A stretch of DNA of 64,000 bases from Alkalithermobacter paradoxus (lineage in GTDB: Bacteria; Bacillota; Clostridia; Peptostreptococcales; Peptostreptococcaceae), in assembly GCA_002029295.1 (NCBI GenBank), contig MZGW01000003.1, positions 270,558 to 334,557 on the forward strand, given 5' to 3'. Below the pieces are notes generated by a model, which did no database searches, was not told where the DNA came from, and worked only from the letters and a program-made list of their open reading frames with translations. Positions 45,496 through 53,803 of this stretch are shown here, piece after piece. Made by a program: the position numbers and the translations under genes. Every line of letters starts with the position of its first letter. Positions within the stretch are counted from its first letter, which is position 1.

Positions 45496-45922
45496 ATTTA
45501 TCTACTATAGCAAACATTAAGTTTCCACTGCAAACAAGTTCTTCACCGATATAAGCTTTTCCTTCCGCTTTTCCTATACCTCTTCTCATTGCAGTTAATT
45601 CTACTTCCATTCTTAATACATCTCCAGGTCTAACTTCTTTTCTAAATCTAACCCCGTCTATTCCTGTAAATACTCCTAACTTTCCTTTGTATTCGTCTAA
45701 AGACATTATAGATATAGCCCCTACCTGTGCCATAGCTTCAACTATAAGTACTCCTGGCATTAGTGGGTATTCTGGAAAGTGACCTTGAAAGAATGGCTCG
45801 TTTACTGTAACATTTTTTATTCCTACTGCTCTTTTTCCAGGTTCTAACTCTAGTATTTTGTCTACTAATAAAAATGGATACCTATGTGGTATTATTTTTT
45901 TTATTTCGTCGATATTCATCAT
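45494..45922 (-). CDS. fabZ: 3-hydroxyacyl-ACP dehydratase FabZ
   Basis: Hot-dog-fold dehydratase of fatty acid elongation. The 142-residue protein has [20 protein letters not shown] at the start and the active site segment [20 protein letters not shown]. His occurs in GHFP near residue 49 and Glu in VEAMAQ near 63. It is separated from other fab genes here; in Bacillus fabZ also lies downstream of flhP. A FapR-like operator sits at its transcription start. Confidence 0.96.
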   Translation of the reverse strand: MMNIDEIKKIIPHRYPFLLVDKILELEPGKRAVGIKNVTVNEPFFQGHFPEYPLMPGVLIVEAMAQVGAISIMSLDEYKGKLGVFTGIDGVRFRKEVRPGDVLRMEVELTAMRRGIGKAEGKAYIGEELVCSGNLMFAIVDK

Positions 45923-45938
45923 TTTTTAAAACCTCCTT

Positions 45939-45955
45939 TTAATACCTGATACTAA
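45939..45955. promoter_or_regulatory. FapR-like operator before fabZ
   Basis: The 17-bp imperfect palindrome TTAATACCTGATACTAA agrees at 14 of 17 positions (read on the other strand) with TTAGTACCTGGTACTAA, the symmetric form of the FapR box. It lies at about +3 to +19. Confidence 0.55.
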
Positions 45956-45964
45956 TTATATTTT

Positions 45965-45993
45965 ATTATATCACTTTTACATATCATTTACAA
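45965..45993 (-). promoter_or_regulatory. promoter of fabZ
   Basis: TTGTAA and TATAAT 17 bp apart on the minus strand. Confidence 0.6.
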
Positions 45994-45998
45994 AGAAA

Positions 45999-46025
45999 AA
46001 AAGATAAGAGAATCTCTTATCTTTT
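45999..46025 (-). terminator. terminator of the flagellar rod operon
   Basis: A 13-bp perfect inverted repeat (AAAAGATAAGAGA and complement), then TTTCTTTG on the minus strand. The stop codon of the upstream gene lies within. Confidence 0.85.
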
Positions 46026-46307
46026 GATGTTTGTCTTTGTGAACTGATCGTATATAAGTTTTGCTAGACCTAGTTGTGAGCTTTGTGTAGTGCTTTGAAT
46101 AAGCTCATCGTCATATAGTTCTTCGAATATTTTTCTTCCATGAGATTTTTCGTTCATTGAACTTTCAGGAACTGTCTTTTTCATTTCTTTGAACATTATT
46201 TTAGTGAATTCTTTCTCAAGCAATTTGCAAGCATGCATTAACTTATCTTTATCTTTAGTGTCGATATTAGTTGTTATCCTGTCTAGGTTTGTATTATTTA
46301 TTTGCAT
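46017..46307 (-). CDS. rod-binding (FlgJ N-terminal-like) protein
   Basis: A 96-residue protein corresponding to the rod-binding domain of FlgJ without the muramidase domain. It has KLMHACKLLEKEFTKIMFKE near residues 21-40, MKKTVPESS, and the C-terminal IFEELYDDELIQSTTQSSQLGLAKLIYDQ (given here in two parts: 60-75 and 76-90). Firmicutes often carry this domain alone. It follows two rod genes with a 9-bp gap and probably helps rod assembly. Confidence 0.85.
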   Translation of the reverse strand: MQINNTNLDRITTNIDTKDKDKLMHACKLLEKEFTKIMFKEMKKTVPESSMNEKSHGRKIFEELYDDELIQSTTQSSQLGLAKLIYDQFTKTNIKR

Positions 46308-46315
46308 CTAATCAC

Positions 46316-47110
46316 CTATCTTCTAAGGTTATTTGCTATTTGCATCATATCATCTGCTGTTTGGATAGTTTTAGAGTTTATTTCATATGCTCTTTGAGCT
46401 GTTATCATTTTTATCATTTCATCAACTATCTGAACATTAGAAGTTTCTAAGAATCCTTGGTATATCTTAGTATTTCTTCCTTGCCCTCCTAGAGGAATTT
46501 CTTCTCCAGATGCTGGAGTCACTTTGAATAAGTTCTTTCCTACTGCCTCTAGTCCTTCAGGATTTATAAATTGTGAAAGCTTTATTCTTCCTAAAGTTTC
46601 TATTTCTCCATTTTGGTTTGTAACAGTTATATATCCATCTTCATCAACAGTGAAATCTTTGTGATTAGCTCCGATTATTATTTCTTGATTATTCTGTGAT
46701 AATACAGAGTATCCTTCAGATGTAACAAGCTTTCTAGTATCTCCATTTATACTAAATTTAAATGATCCATCTCTTGTATATAACATTTCTCCTGATGGAG
46801 ACTGAACAACGAAAAATCCTGACCCATCAAGTCCAAAGTCTGTTGCATTTTCTGTTCTTTCTAGGTTTCCATTTTGGAATACTCTACTTGTAGCAGCAGG
46901 CATAACCCCATGGCCTATTTGAAGATTAACAGGAGTTCCTTGTCCATTGTTTAAGTTAGTCTTTCTAACAGTTTCGTATAGAAGATCTTTAAACTCTAAT
47001 CTTTGCTTTTTGTATCCTGTTGTATTAACATTAGCTAAATTGTTAGATATTGTATCTATATTAAGCTGCTGAGCTTTCATTCCACTTGCAGCAGTCCACA
47101 TCGCTCTCAT
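46316..47110 (-). CDS. flhP: flagellar distal rod protein FlgG (FlhP-like)
   Basis: Structural component of the basal-body rod. The 264-residue protein has the N-terminal MRAMWTAASGMKAQQLNIDT and rod signature ISNNLANVNTTGYKKQRLEF. It ends ERQIVDEMIKMITAQRAYEI-like QIVDEMIKMITAQRAYEINS, typical of FlgG. By position after mbl and its paralogue it corresponds to flhP of Bacillus. It is secreted by the flagellar type III system. Confidence 0.93.
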   Translation of the reverse strand: MRAMWTAASGMKAQQLNIDTISNNLANVNTTGYKKQRLEFKDLLYETVRKTNLNNGQGTPVNLQIGHGVMPAATSRVFQNGNLERTENATDFGLDGSGFFVVQSPSGEMLYTRDGSFKFSINGDTRKLVTSEGYSVLSQNNQEIIIGANHKDFTVDEDGYITVTNQNGEIETLGRIKLSQFINPEGLEAVGKNLFKVTPASGEEIPLGGQGRNTKIYQGFLETSNVQIVDEMIKMITAQRAYEINSKTIQTADDMMQIANNLRR

Positions 47111-47125
47111 TTATTACACCCCCAA

Positions 47126-48193
47126 TTATAATTTACCTATCTCATTCACAGCTTTTCCTAGCATCTCATCATAAGATCTTATTACCTTTTGATTGCTCTC
47201 GTATTCTCTTAGTATATTTATCATTTGTACCATTTCGTTTATTACATTTACATTAGAGCTTTCTATAAATCCTTGAAGTATATGGCCATCAAACTGTCCT
47301 ATTTGAGCATCTATTCCATCTTCCATTTTATAAAGAGAGTGCCCTTCTTTTCTTAAAGCGTTCACGTTGAGTATGTTTACAACGTCTAACTTGTCTACAA
47401 ATTGTCCATCTATAGATATTTCCCCGAATATATTTATATCAAAGTCTCTATTTAGTATTATAGGGCCATTTAGACCTAATACTCTATGTCCTTCGCTAGT
47501 TACAAGTTCTGATTTATCATTTATTAAAAATGCTCCATTTCTAGTGTATCTTATTCCATTATGAGTTTCTACCTTAAAGAATCCGTTTCCATCTATTGCA
47601 AAGTCAAGTTTATTTTGTGTTTCATTCATCTGACCTGACAAGAAGTTAGTCTGGATTTTGTCTAATCTAATTCCGCTATTTATTGTTCCTATAACATTTC
47701 TTGGAGGGTTATATATAAGATTAGCTACTACAGCTCCTCCCACTAATACATTTCCATTTTGATCTACATCTATATCTCCGTTCACTTGTATTCTTTTGCC
47801 AGTTTTGTCTAGTACATAGTATCCTGTTGTTGTATCTATATCTTTGTTTATATCTCTTGAATAAGTCTTTAGGTATCCATTTTCATCTACTGCAAATCTC
47901 ATTTCTCTGCTGTAACTTTTGCCTGCACGACTTTCTACAGTGAAGAATGAGTTGTTAGTTTTAAGGTAATACCCTTCACCATCTCTTTTTATATCAACAA
48001 CACTACTTGCAGGAACTGAAGTATTATTACTTCCATTTATCTTCATGATTAATTTCTCTGAGAATGCTTCAGTCAAAACTACATCTTTCTTGAACCCATT
48101 AGTATTAGCATTGGCTATATTGTTACTTACAACGTCTAATTTCTTTTGATTAGTTTGCATTGCAGAAGTAACAGTATAAAGACCTCTGAACAT
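47126..48193 (-). CDS. flhO: flagellar rod protein, FlgF/FlhO-like
   Basis: A 355-residue rod/hook family protein. The N-terminus MFRGLYTVTSAMQTNQKKLD is followed by VVSNNIANANTNGFKKDVVL. The C-terminus has SSNVNVINEMVQMINILREY. It is longer than its neighbour because of a larger middle domain. Position mbl-flhO-flhP matches Bacillus. There it forms the proximal rod and is needed for filament synthesis. Confidence 0.92.
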   Translation of the reverse strand: MFRGLYTVTSAMQTNQKKLDVVSNNIANANTNGFKKDVVLTEAFSEKLIMKINGSNNTSVPASSVVDIKRDGEGYYLKTNNSFFTVESRAGKSYSREMRFAVDENGYLKTYSRDINKDIDTTTGYYVLDKTGKRIQVNGDIDVDQNGNVLVGGAVVANLIYNPPRNVIGTINSGIRLDKIQTNFLSGQMNETQNKLDFAIDGNGFFKVETHNGIRYTRNGAFLINDKSELVTSEGHRVLGLNGPIILNRDFDINIFGEISIDGQFVDKLDVVNILNVNALRKEGHSLYKMEDGIDAQIGQFDGHILQGFIESSNVNVINEMVQMINILREYESNQKVIRSYDEMLGKAVNEIGKL

Positions 48194-48276
48194 AATATCA
48201 CTCCACGATTTTATTTTTACCTTTATTATATCGGAAAAGCTTGTACAAAGTTTAGAAGAATATAAAGGAAACTATA

Positions 48277-49308
48277 TTATATTTTGGATCTTACTGTTCC
48301 ACCTTTTTCTAATACTGCTAGAGAGTTTAGCGCCTCTCCAGTTCCTTTAGCAACACAAGATATAGCATCTTCTGCTACATGTACTTTTATTCCCGTTCTT
48401 TCTTGTATAAGCTTATCTAGTCCCCAAAGAAGTGATCCTCCTCCAGTCATTACTATACCTTTGTGGCTTATATCAGATGAAAGCTCTGGTGGAGTTTTTT
48501 CTAGAACGCTGTGAACAGCATCTGCTATTTGAGTTACACTTTCCTCTAGAGCCTCTAACATTTCTGTAGAATTTATCTTTTTAGTTTCTGGAAGTCCTGT
48601 AACTAAATTTCTACCCTTAACATCCATAGACACCTCTATTTTTCTCTTTGATGCCGATCCTATATTTATTTTTATATCTTCTGCTGTTCTTTCTCCTATT
48701 AGTAGGTTATGTTTTTTTCTCATATACCTAACTATAGCTTCATCAAATTTATCTCCTGCTACCTTTATAGATGTACTAACTACTACTCCTCCTAAAGAAA
48801 TTACAGCTATATCAGCTGTTCCCCCTCCTATATCTACAACCATGTTTCCTGCTGGTTGAGCTATATCAAGTCCAGCACCTATAGCCCCTGCTATTGGCTC
48901 TTCTATTATATATACTTGTCTTGCTCCTGCTTGCTTTGTCGCTTCTTCAACCGCTCTTTTCTCAACTTCAGTAACTCCTGAAGGAACACAAACCATGATT
49001 TTTGGCATAAAGAATTTAAAGAATCCTTTTTTCCCTAAAACTTTATCGATGAAGTATTTTATCATTTTCTCTGTTGTATCATAATCTGATATAACTCCAT
49101 CTCTTAAAGGTCTTATAGCTACTATATTTCCTGGAGTTCTTCCTATCATTCTTCTTGCTTCTTCACCAACTGCTAAAACCTTTCCACTTCTTTGGTCTAT
49201 AGCTACAACTGAAGGCTCTTTAAGAACTATTCCCTTTCCTTTAACGTATACTAAAACTGATGCCGTTCCTAAATCTATACCTATATCCGGCGAAAATCTA
49301 CCCATCAT
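48277..49308 (-). CDS. mbl: rod-shape actin homologue, MreB/Mbl family
   Basis: Actin-like ATPase that positions elongation enzymes along the side wall. The 343-residue protein has FSPDIGIDLGTASVLVYVKG at the start, PRIMVCVPSGVTEVEKRAV-like MVCVPSGVTEVEKRAVEEAT, and EEPIAGAIGAGLDIAQPAGN. MVVDIGGGTADIAVISLGG and GIVMTGGGSLLWGLDKLI complete it. Order spoIIID-mbl-flhO matches Bacillus mbl. No mreC or mreD is adjacent, supporting Mbl over MreB. Confidence 0.92.
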   Translation of the reverse strand: MMGRFSPDIGIDLGTASVLVYVKGKGIVLKEPSVVAIDQRSGKVLAVGEEARRMIGRTPGNIVAIRPLRDGVISDYDTTEKMIKYFIDKVLGKKGFFKFFMPKIMVCVPSGVTEVEKRAVEEATKQAGARQVYIIEEPIAGAIGAGLDIAQPAGNMVVDIGGGTADIAVISLGGVVVSTSIKVAGDKFDEAIVRYMRKKHNLLIGERTAEDIKINIGSASKRKIEVSMDVKGRNLVTGLPETKKINSTEMLEALEESVTQIADAVHSVLEKTPPELSSDISHKGIVMTGGGSLLWGLDKLIQERTGIKVHVAEDAISCVAKGTGEALNSLAVLEKGGTVRSKI

Positions 49309-49383
49309 AACATCTCCTATCTCTTTTGTTATTTATTTCAATTAAATTATGCTTAAATCTTCACAGTCTTACCCTATTCTACA

Positions 49384-49412
49384 AAAATATACAAAAAACC
49401 TTCTCAAGTCAA
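49384..49412 (-). promoter_or_regulatory. promoter of mbl
   Basis: TTGACT and TATTTT 17 bp apart on the minus strand, within the 150-bp gap after spoIIID. Confidence 0.5.
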
Positions 49413-49455
49413 GAAAAAAATCACTTCTTTCAAACTATTTACAATTTCCTTACAA

Positions 49456-49489
49456 AAAAGAATGTAGGCTTTTTAGCCTACATTCTTTT
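49456..49489 (-). terminator. terminator of spoIIID
   Basis: A perfect 15-bp stem (AAAAGAATGTAGGCT and complement) has a 4-nt loop. The spoIIID stop falls in it and a T-rich tail follows. Confidence 0.9.
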
Positions 49490-49739
49490 CATCTTTACTT
49501 ATGTATTTTAACTTTGTAGCCATTCCACCTCTTATGTGTCTTTCTGACTTGTTTTTGTCTAGAATGTTTTTTACTTCTTTAGCAAGTACAGGATTTATCT
49601 CAAATAACCTTTCGGTTACATCTTTATGTACCGTACTTTTGCTAATTCCAAAGTTCTTGGCTGTTTCTCTGACGGTAGCGCCTTTGTCTAGTATGTACTG
49701 CCCCATTATTATAGCTCTTTTTTCTATATATTCTCTCAA
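49473..49739 (-). CDS. spoIIID: sporulation transcriptional regulator SpoIIID
   Basis: DNA-binding regulator of mother-cell genes under SigE and SigK. The 88-residue protein has YIEKRAIIMGQYILDKGATV, the helix-turn-helix VRETAKNFGISKSTVHKDVT, and SERHIRGGMATKLKYISKDE. It aligns with Bacillus SpoIIID from end to end. A TTG start at 49739, after a run of eight G, fits the family start; a longer reading reaches into non-homologous sequence. Confidence 0.95.
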   Translation of the reverse strand: MREYIEKRAIIMGQYILDKGATVRETAKNFGISKSTVHKDVTERLFEINPVLAKEVKNILDKNKSERHIRGGMATKLKYISKDEKNVG

Positions 49740-49801
49740 TATTCCCCCCCCTAAAGCTACCATTTTATTCATATATATGATGCTTTTAAGGGAAATAGAA
49801 C

Positions 49802-49829
49802 AGGCTTAACCTCTAAAGAGATTAAGCCT
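49802..49829 (-). terminator. hairpin after spoIIQ
   Basis: AGGCTTAA/TTAAGCCT is extended by an inner CTCT/AGAG; the T-tail is weak. It probably ends spoIIQ. Confidence 0.6.
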
Positions 49830-49836
49830 TTGTAAA

Positions 49837-50574
49837 TTAGTTTTTGCTTATTAAAGAAAGAGGATCTATATGCTTTCCATTTTTTATTGCTTCTAAATGA
49901 AGAAGCGGACCTTCTTTGCTTTTCACTATTGATGTATTTCCTACACCACCTATTATATCTCCAGCTTTTAAAACTTCTCCTTCTTCAACTAATACATCAG
50001 TAGATAAGCTGCTATAAATAGTATAAAGATCCTCACTGTGTTTTACTTTCACAGTTATACCATTTTTGCTATTTTGGATTATTTCTACTACTTCTCCGTC
50101 CATCATAACCTTAACAGGAGTTCCTTCTTTGGCTTTGATATCCACACCTTTATGTAGTTCCCACTGCTCTAAAGTTGGGGAATAACTAAGTTCAGTATCA
50201 GAAAACTTTCTAATTATTTCTCCTGTAACAGGCATAATAGCAGCATGTTCAGTGTTAGTTTTTTTAGCCATTTCTTTTTCTAATTTCTCTTTTGCTTTGT
50301 CTAAAGTTTCATTTGGATTAGTGCTTGTAGCAACTGCATCTTCGTCATCTTTTATTAGATGAATTTCTCCTTCTGAATCAGCAGTGTCTTTCTCATCTAG
50401 AAGTTCTGAGTACTCTAGATTCTTAAATCCACTATCTGTAGCTAAATTGTCTATGCTGTTTTTAGTAACCCAAACTGCAGTGAATGCTACTAAACACACA
50501 CATAGGAATAAAACTAAGTAAAAGCTGTCTTTTTCTAATATTTTCTTTAATTTGTTGTTTTTATTGTTTTCCAT
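49837..50574 (-). CDS. spoIIQ: stage II sporulation protein SpoIIQ (M23/LytM fold)
   Basis: Forespore membrane protein that pairs with SpoIIIAH to form the engulfment channel. The 245-residue protein has one membrane segment near residues 17-37 (FYLVLFLCVCLVAFTAVW) and an external M23 domain with ELHKGVDIKAKEGTPVKV. The zinc ligands H and D of HxxxD are kept. In the final motif the sequence is GPLLHLEA, so the first His of HxH is replaced by Leu. Start ATG at 50574 has GGAGGTGG. Confidence 0.9.
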   Translation of the reverse strand: MENNKNNKLKKILEKDSFYLVLFLCVCLVAFTAVWVTKNSIDNLATDSGFKNLEYSELLDEKDTADSEGEIHLIKDDEDAVATSTNPNETLDKAKEKLEKEMAKKTNTEHAAIMPVTGEIIRKFSDTELSYSPTLEQWELHKGVDIKAKEGTPVKVMMDGEVVEIIQNSKNGITVKVKHSEDLYTIYSSLSTDVLVEEGEVLKAGDIIGGVGNTSIVKSKEGPLLHLEAIKNGKHIDPLSLISKN

Positions 50575-50628
50575 TACTTCCACCTCCACATTGATATTTT
50601 TTCCCGTTTTCAGAATTCTATACAAAAA

Positions 50629-50652
50629 AAGAAGAGACTTTAGCCTCTTCTT
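50629..50652 (-). terminator. terminator of spoIID
   Basis: The 8-bp stem AAGAAGAG/CTCTTCTT is followed by seven T on the minus strand. Confidence 0.8.
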
Positions 50653-51637
50653 AATATTTTTTTTCTATATCTACACCTTTAAAGTAGTGTTTTAGTATTT
50701 CATCATACTTATAGCCTTCATTTCCCATTCCATTAGCTCCCCATTGGCTCATCCCTACACCATGACCATATCCTCTGGTTTGTATATCTACGTATCCGTC
50801 TTTCACATTTATCTCAAAGTCAGCAGAATTCAAATCAAGGATACTTCTTACGTCCCTACCCCTTAGCTTAACTCCACCTATATTTATCTCTTTTACAGAT
50901 CCACCTTCTGTTCTTGATAAAATCTTTATATCATTAGATAGATTGTTTGAAAATTTAACCTTAGGGTACGCACTTTTAAATTTGTTTATAAACTCTTTTT
51001 CTGTTATCTTAACAACACCTACAAGTCTAGGAGATCCTTCTTCAAATGGGCTTTCTACTGATCTTAAATAAGGAACCATGGCAGCAAATACTTCTTCTGA
51101 GTTTTCTGTTTTGCCTCCACTTGTAGAGTGGTATAGAGGCTCTACAACTTTTCCCTCATACTTTAGAATCATTCCTCTAGTTTGATCTACTGCATTTTTT
51201 ACTTTAGGCCACATATTTTTTATCCATTCTTCTCCGTGAGCCTTTCTTAGCTGGTCTAATGAAAGATATTCCTGACAATGAGTATGATCTGTACATACAA
51301 CGGCTCCAGGGTGTTTATTATTATTTTCTCCACCGTTTTCCATCTTATAAAAAACGTAAGATCTAGCCGCTATAGCCTGTGCCTTTAAAGCTTCTTCATG
51401 AAAAGCTGCAGGCATTTCAGATGCTACTACATTATATAAATATTCCTCTATATTCTTTTCCTCTATTTTCTTAGTTCTATGGTTGTACACATTTATGGTT
51501 GTAACTACATCACTAACACTAACTTTAGAATCTGTATTTACTGCTGCATCACCCCTATATATAGCAAGTGTCATAATTATAGGTAGTACTATAATTGCAA
51601 TCAGTACATATATAGCAATTAAAAAAGGGTTTTTCAT
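50651..51637 (-). CDS. spoIID: stage II sporulation protein SpoIID (peptidoglycan lytic transglycosylase)
   Basis: Membrane-anchored enzyme of the mother cell that cuts glycan strands during engulfment. The 328-residue protein has an N-terminal membrane segment (residues 3-25). The catalytic region is YNVVASEMPAAFHEEALKAQ, then AIAARSYVFYKME; the Glu of ASEMP is the expected catalytic residue. A zinc-binding pair lies in CTDHTHCQEY, and SGGKTENSEEVF and a C-terminal GYGHGVGMSQWGA follow. Its start codon lies in the right arm of a long inverted repeat after murA. Confidence 0.95.
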   Translation of the reverse strand: MKNPFLIAIYVLIAIIVLPIIMTLAIYRGDAAVNTDSKVSVSDVVTTINVYNHRTKKIEEKNIEEYLYNVVASEMPAAFHEEALKAQAIAARSYVFYKMENGGENNNKHPGAVVCTDHTHCQEYLSLDQLRKAHGEEWIKNMWPKVKNAVDQTRGMILKYEGKVVEPLYHSTSGGKTENSEEVFAAMVPYLRSVESPFEEGSPRLVGVVKITEKEFINKFKSAYPKVKFSNNLSNDIKILSRTEGGSVKEINIGGVKLRGRDVRSILDLNSADFEINVKDGYVDIQTRGYGHGVGMSQWGANGMGNEGYKYDEILKHYFKGVDIEKKY

Positions 51638-51690
51638 AGATCTCCTCCTTTGACAATATCACTTAATTGAAGTCTATGAAAAAACCCTTT
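51624..51690 (-). repeat. inverted repeat covering the spoIID start (murA terminator/attenuator)
   Basis: Arms 51690-51673 and 51640-51624 (minus strand AAAGGGTTTTTTCATAGA and TCTATGAAAAACCCTTT) pair over 17 bp with one bulge around a 32-nt loop that holds the spoIID ribosome site. The ATG is in the right arm, and six T follow inside the coding start. Confidence 0.75.
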
Positions 51691-51700
51691 ATTTTATTCC
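51671..51700 (-). promoter_or_regulatory. possible SigE promoter of spoIID
   Basis: On the minus strand CATAGACT resembles the SigE -10 (CATACAnT), with GGAATAAA as a plausible -35 14 bp upstream. spoIID is SigE-dependent in Bacillus. The start would fall just after the left arm of the inverted repeat. Confidence 0.45.
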
Positions 51701-52963
51701 TTATTCTTTAACTCTTTCTATGTTAGCACCTAATGCTCTTAGGTTACCTTCTATATTTACATATCCTCTATCTATATGATACGTTTCACCTATTATTGTT
51801 TCACCTTCAGAAACAAGTCCTGCAAGTATAAGAGCTGCCCCTGCTCTTAAATCCGTAGCATTAACACTTGTCCCTTGTAAAGTTGGAGTTCCTTGGATAA
51901 CTGCACTTCTTCCTTCTATTTTTATAGATGCTCCCATTCTGTTTAACTCTTGAACGTGCATAAATCTATTTTCAAATACTGTTTCTATAACAACAGATGT
52001 ATCATTAGCAACACTTAGAAGTGCCATAAATTGAGCTTGCATATCCGTTGGGAAACCTGGGTGAGGTAATGTCTTAATATCTACTGACTTTATCTCCTTT
52101 GGCCCTATTACCCTAACTGCATTCTCCATTTCATGTATTTCGCATCCTACTTCTCTAAGTTTTGCAATTACAGGCTTTAGGTGGTCTAAAAGTACATTTT
52201 CAACTAATATATCTCCTTTAGTTATAGCTGCTGCAACCATATATGTTCCAGCTTCTATTCTATCAGGTATTACTGTATGCTCTGCTCCTTTTAGCTCACT
52301 AACTCCTTTTATCTTTATCGTATTAGTACCTGCTCCTTTTACATTAGCTCCCATTTTATTTAAGAAGTTAGCAAGGTCTACTATCTCAGGTTCTTCTGCT
52401 GCATTTTCTAGTATAGTCGTACCTTCAGCAAGTACAGCCGCCATCATTATATTTTCAGTAGCTCCAACTGATGGGAAATCTAGGTATATTTTAGTACCTT
52501 GCAGTTTTTCGCATCTAGCTTCAACGAATCCATGATCCATTTCAACACTACATCCAAGAGCCTTAAATCCCTTAAGATGTAAATCTATAGGTCTTGTACC
52601 TATTGCACATCCTCCTGGCATAGATATCTTCGAAACATTGAATCTAGCAAGTAATGGTCCCATAACCAAAAAAGATGCTCTCATCTTTCTTACTAGTTCA
52701 TATGGTGCTTCACAAGTTCTTATTTCACTTGCATCCACTGTTAAAGTGTTATCTTTATACTCAACTTTTGCTCCTAAATATCTTAATAAATCTGAGATAA
52801 CATGAACATCTCTTAAATTAGGAACTTCCTTTATAACAGATGTTCCTTTCCCTAAAAGAGTTGCAGCTATTATTGGTAAAACTGCATTCTTAGCTCCATT
52901 TATCTTAACTTTACCCTTTAGGGGTCCACTTTTCCTCACAACTATATTAGCCAATCTTTTCAT
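51701..52963 (-). CDS. murA: UDP-N-acetylglucosamine 1-carboxyvinyltransferase
   Basis: First committed step of peptidoglycan precursor synthesis, transferring enolpyruvate to UDP-GlcNAc. The 420-residue protein has the substrate residues Lys-Asn in [17 protein letters not shown]. The catalytic cysteine is in [14 protein letters not shown] near residue 118, with a late [18 protein letters not shown]. It is of the fosfomycin-sensitive Cys type. The order ywmB-murA-spoIID matches Bacillus murAA. Confidence 0.96.
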   Translation of the reverse strand: MKRLANIVVRKSGPLKGKVKINGAKNAVLPIIAATLLGKGTSVIKEVPNLRDVHVISDLLRYLGAKVEYKDNTLTVDASEIRTCEAPYELVRKMRASFLVMGPLLARFNVSKISMPGGCAIGTRPIDLHLKGFKALGCSVEMDHGFVEARCEKLQGTKIYLDFPSVGATENIMMAAVLAEGTTILENAAEEPEIVDLANFLNKMGANVKGAGTNTIKIKGVSELKGAEHTVIPDRIEAGTYMVAAAITKGDILVENVLLDHLKPVIAKLREVGCEIHEMENAVRVIGPKEIKSVDIKTLPHPGFPTDMQAQFMALLSVANDTSVVIETVFENRFMHVQELNRMGASIKIEGRSAVIQGTPTLQGTSVNATDLRAGAALILAGLVSEGETIIGETYHIDRGYVNIEGNLRALGANIERVKE

Positions 52964-52970
52964 CCCTTTC

Positions 52971-53714
52971 TTAATATTCTAGCGCTATCAAAGGTGTTCC
53001 AATATAAATATATGTTTTATCCTCGTAATCACTGTATCTAACTGATACATTCAGGTTAACTTTCTTTCCAGCGTATGTTATATGTTCTTTTATTTTCTTT
53101 GTGTACCCTGTTAGAGAAATAAAATTCTCATCTTCTGCTCTTTCTGATTCATTAGCACTTAATTTACTAAATATATCACTGGCTATTATATCATATTGTT
53201 CATCTTCTATCTTTCCATCGAAAGACCCACTGATGCATGTATAAATATCTACCAAACTTGAATATTCAGACAATACATCCTTCATTTTTTTATAATTGTT
53301 CACTATACTTTTATACACTTCATTTGACCTAATGTCAACTATAATATGCGTTTCTTCCACATTTTCACTTAATTGGCTTTGAACTATTACTGATACATTT
53401 TCTCCTTGTCCATTACCCGTATGAGTATACACTTGTCTAAATCCTTCTTGCTCTGTTTGTACATATTCTAAGTCGCTAGAATTAATTCCATAGATAATGT
53501 TAAGCTTATTTATTATACTTTTCATTTCTTCAAATTCCAAAAACTTATTACTTAATTCAACATGTCCATTTATACTATAGCTTTCGAAATTAGAGTTTGT
53601 CTTATTGAATACATTTAATAACTCGTCATATCCACTTTCTCCTTGTGCTTGAGATATACTTAATATACTTACAAATAAAACTAAGATAATTGCAAAACAA
53701 AATAATCTTTTCAT
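52971..53714 (-). CDS. ywmB: YwmB family TATA-box-binding-like protein
   Basis: A secreted or membrane-anchored protein of 247 residues. A signal peptide ([20 protein letters not shown]) precedes a predicted mature domain with the repeated alpha/beta pattern of the YwmB/DUF1779 family. Examples are [20 protein letters not shown], then [19 protein letters not shown]. Function is unknown. It always sits before murA in many Firmicutes. ATG at 53714 follows GGGGG, which lies in the right arm of a hairpin. Confidence 0.85.
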   Translation of the reverse strand: MKRLFCFAIILVLFVSILSISQAQGESGYDELLNVFNKTNSNFESYSINGHVELSNKFLEFEEMKSIINKLNIIYGINSSDLEYVQTEQEGFRQVYTHTGNGQGENVSVIVQSQLSENVEETHIIVDIRSNEVYKSIVNNYKKMKDVLSEYSSLVDIYTCISGSFDGKIEDEQYDIIASDIFSKLSANESERAEDENFISLTGYTKKIKEHITYAGKKVNLNVSVRYSDYEDKTYIYIGTPLIALEY

Positions 53715-53721
53715 AATAAAT

Positions 53722-53777
53722 ACCCCCATCTAATTTGTATTTTGATATTAATCATTATTGACAAGTTAGATAGGGGT
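53722..53777 (-). repeat. inverted repeat covering the ywmB ribosome site
   Basis: 17-nt arms (53777-53761 and 53738-53722) pair at 15 Watson-Crick positions plus one G-U, around a 22-nt loop. The right arm contains GGGGG, the ywmB ribosome site. There is no clear T-tail. Confidence 0.6.
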
Positions 53778-53803
53778 TATACCTTTAGTTTTGATATTAA
53801 GTT

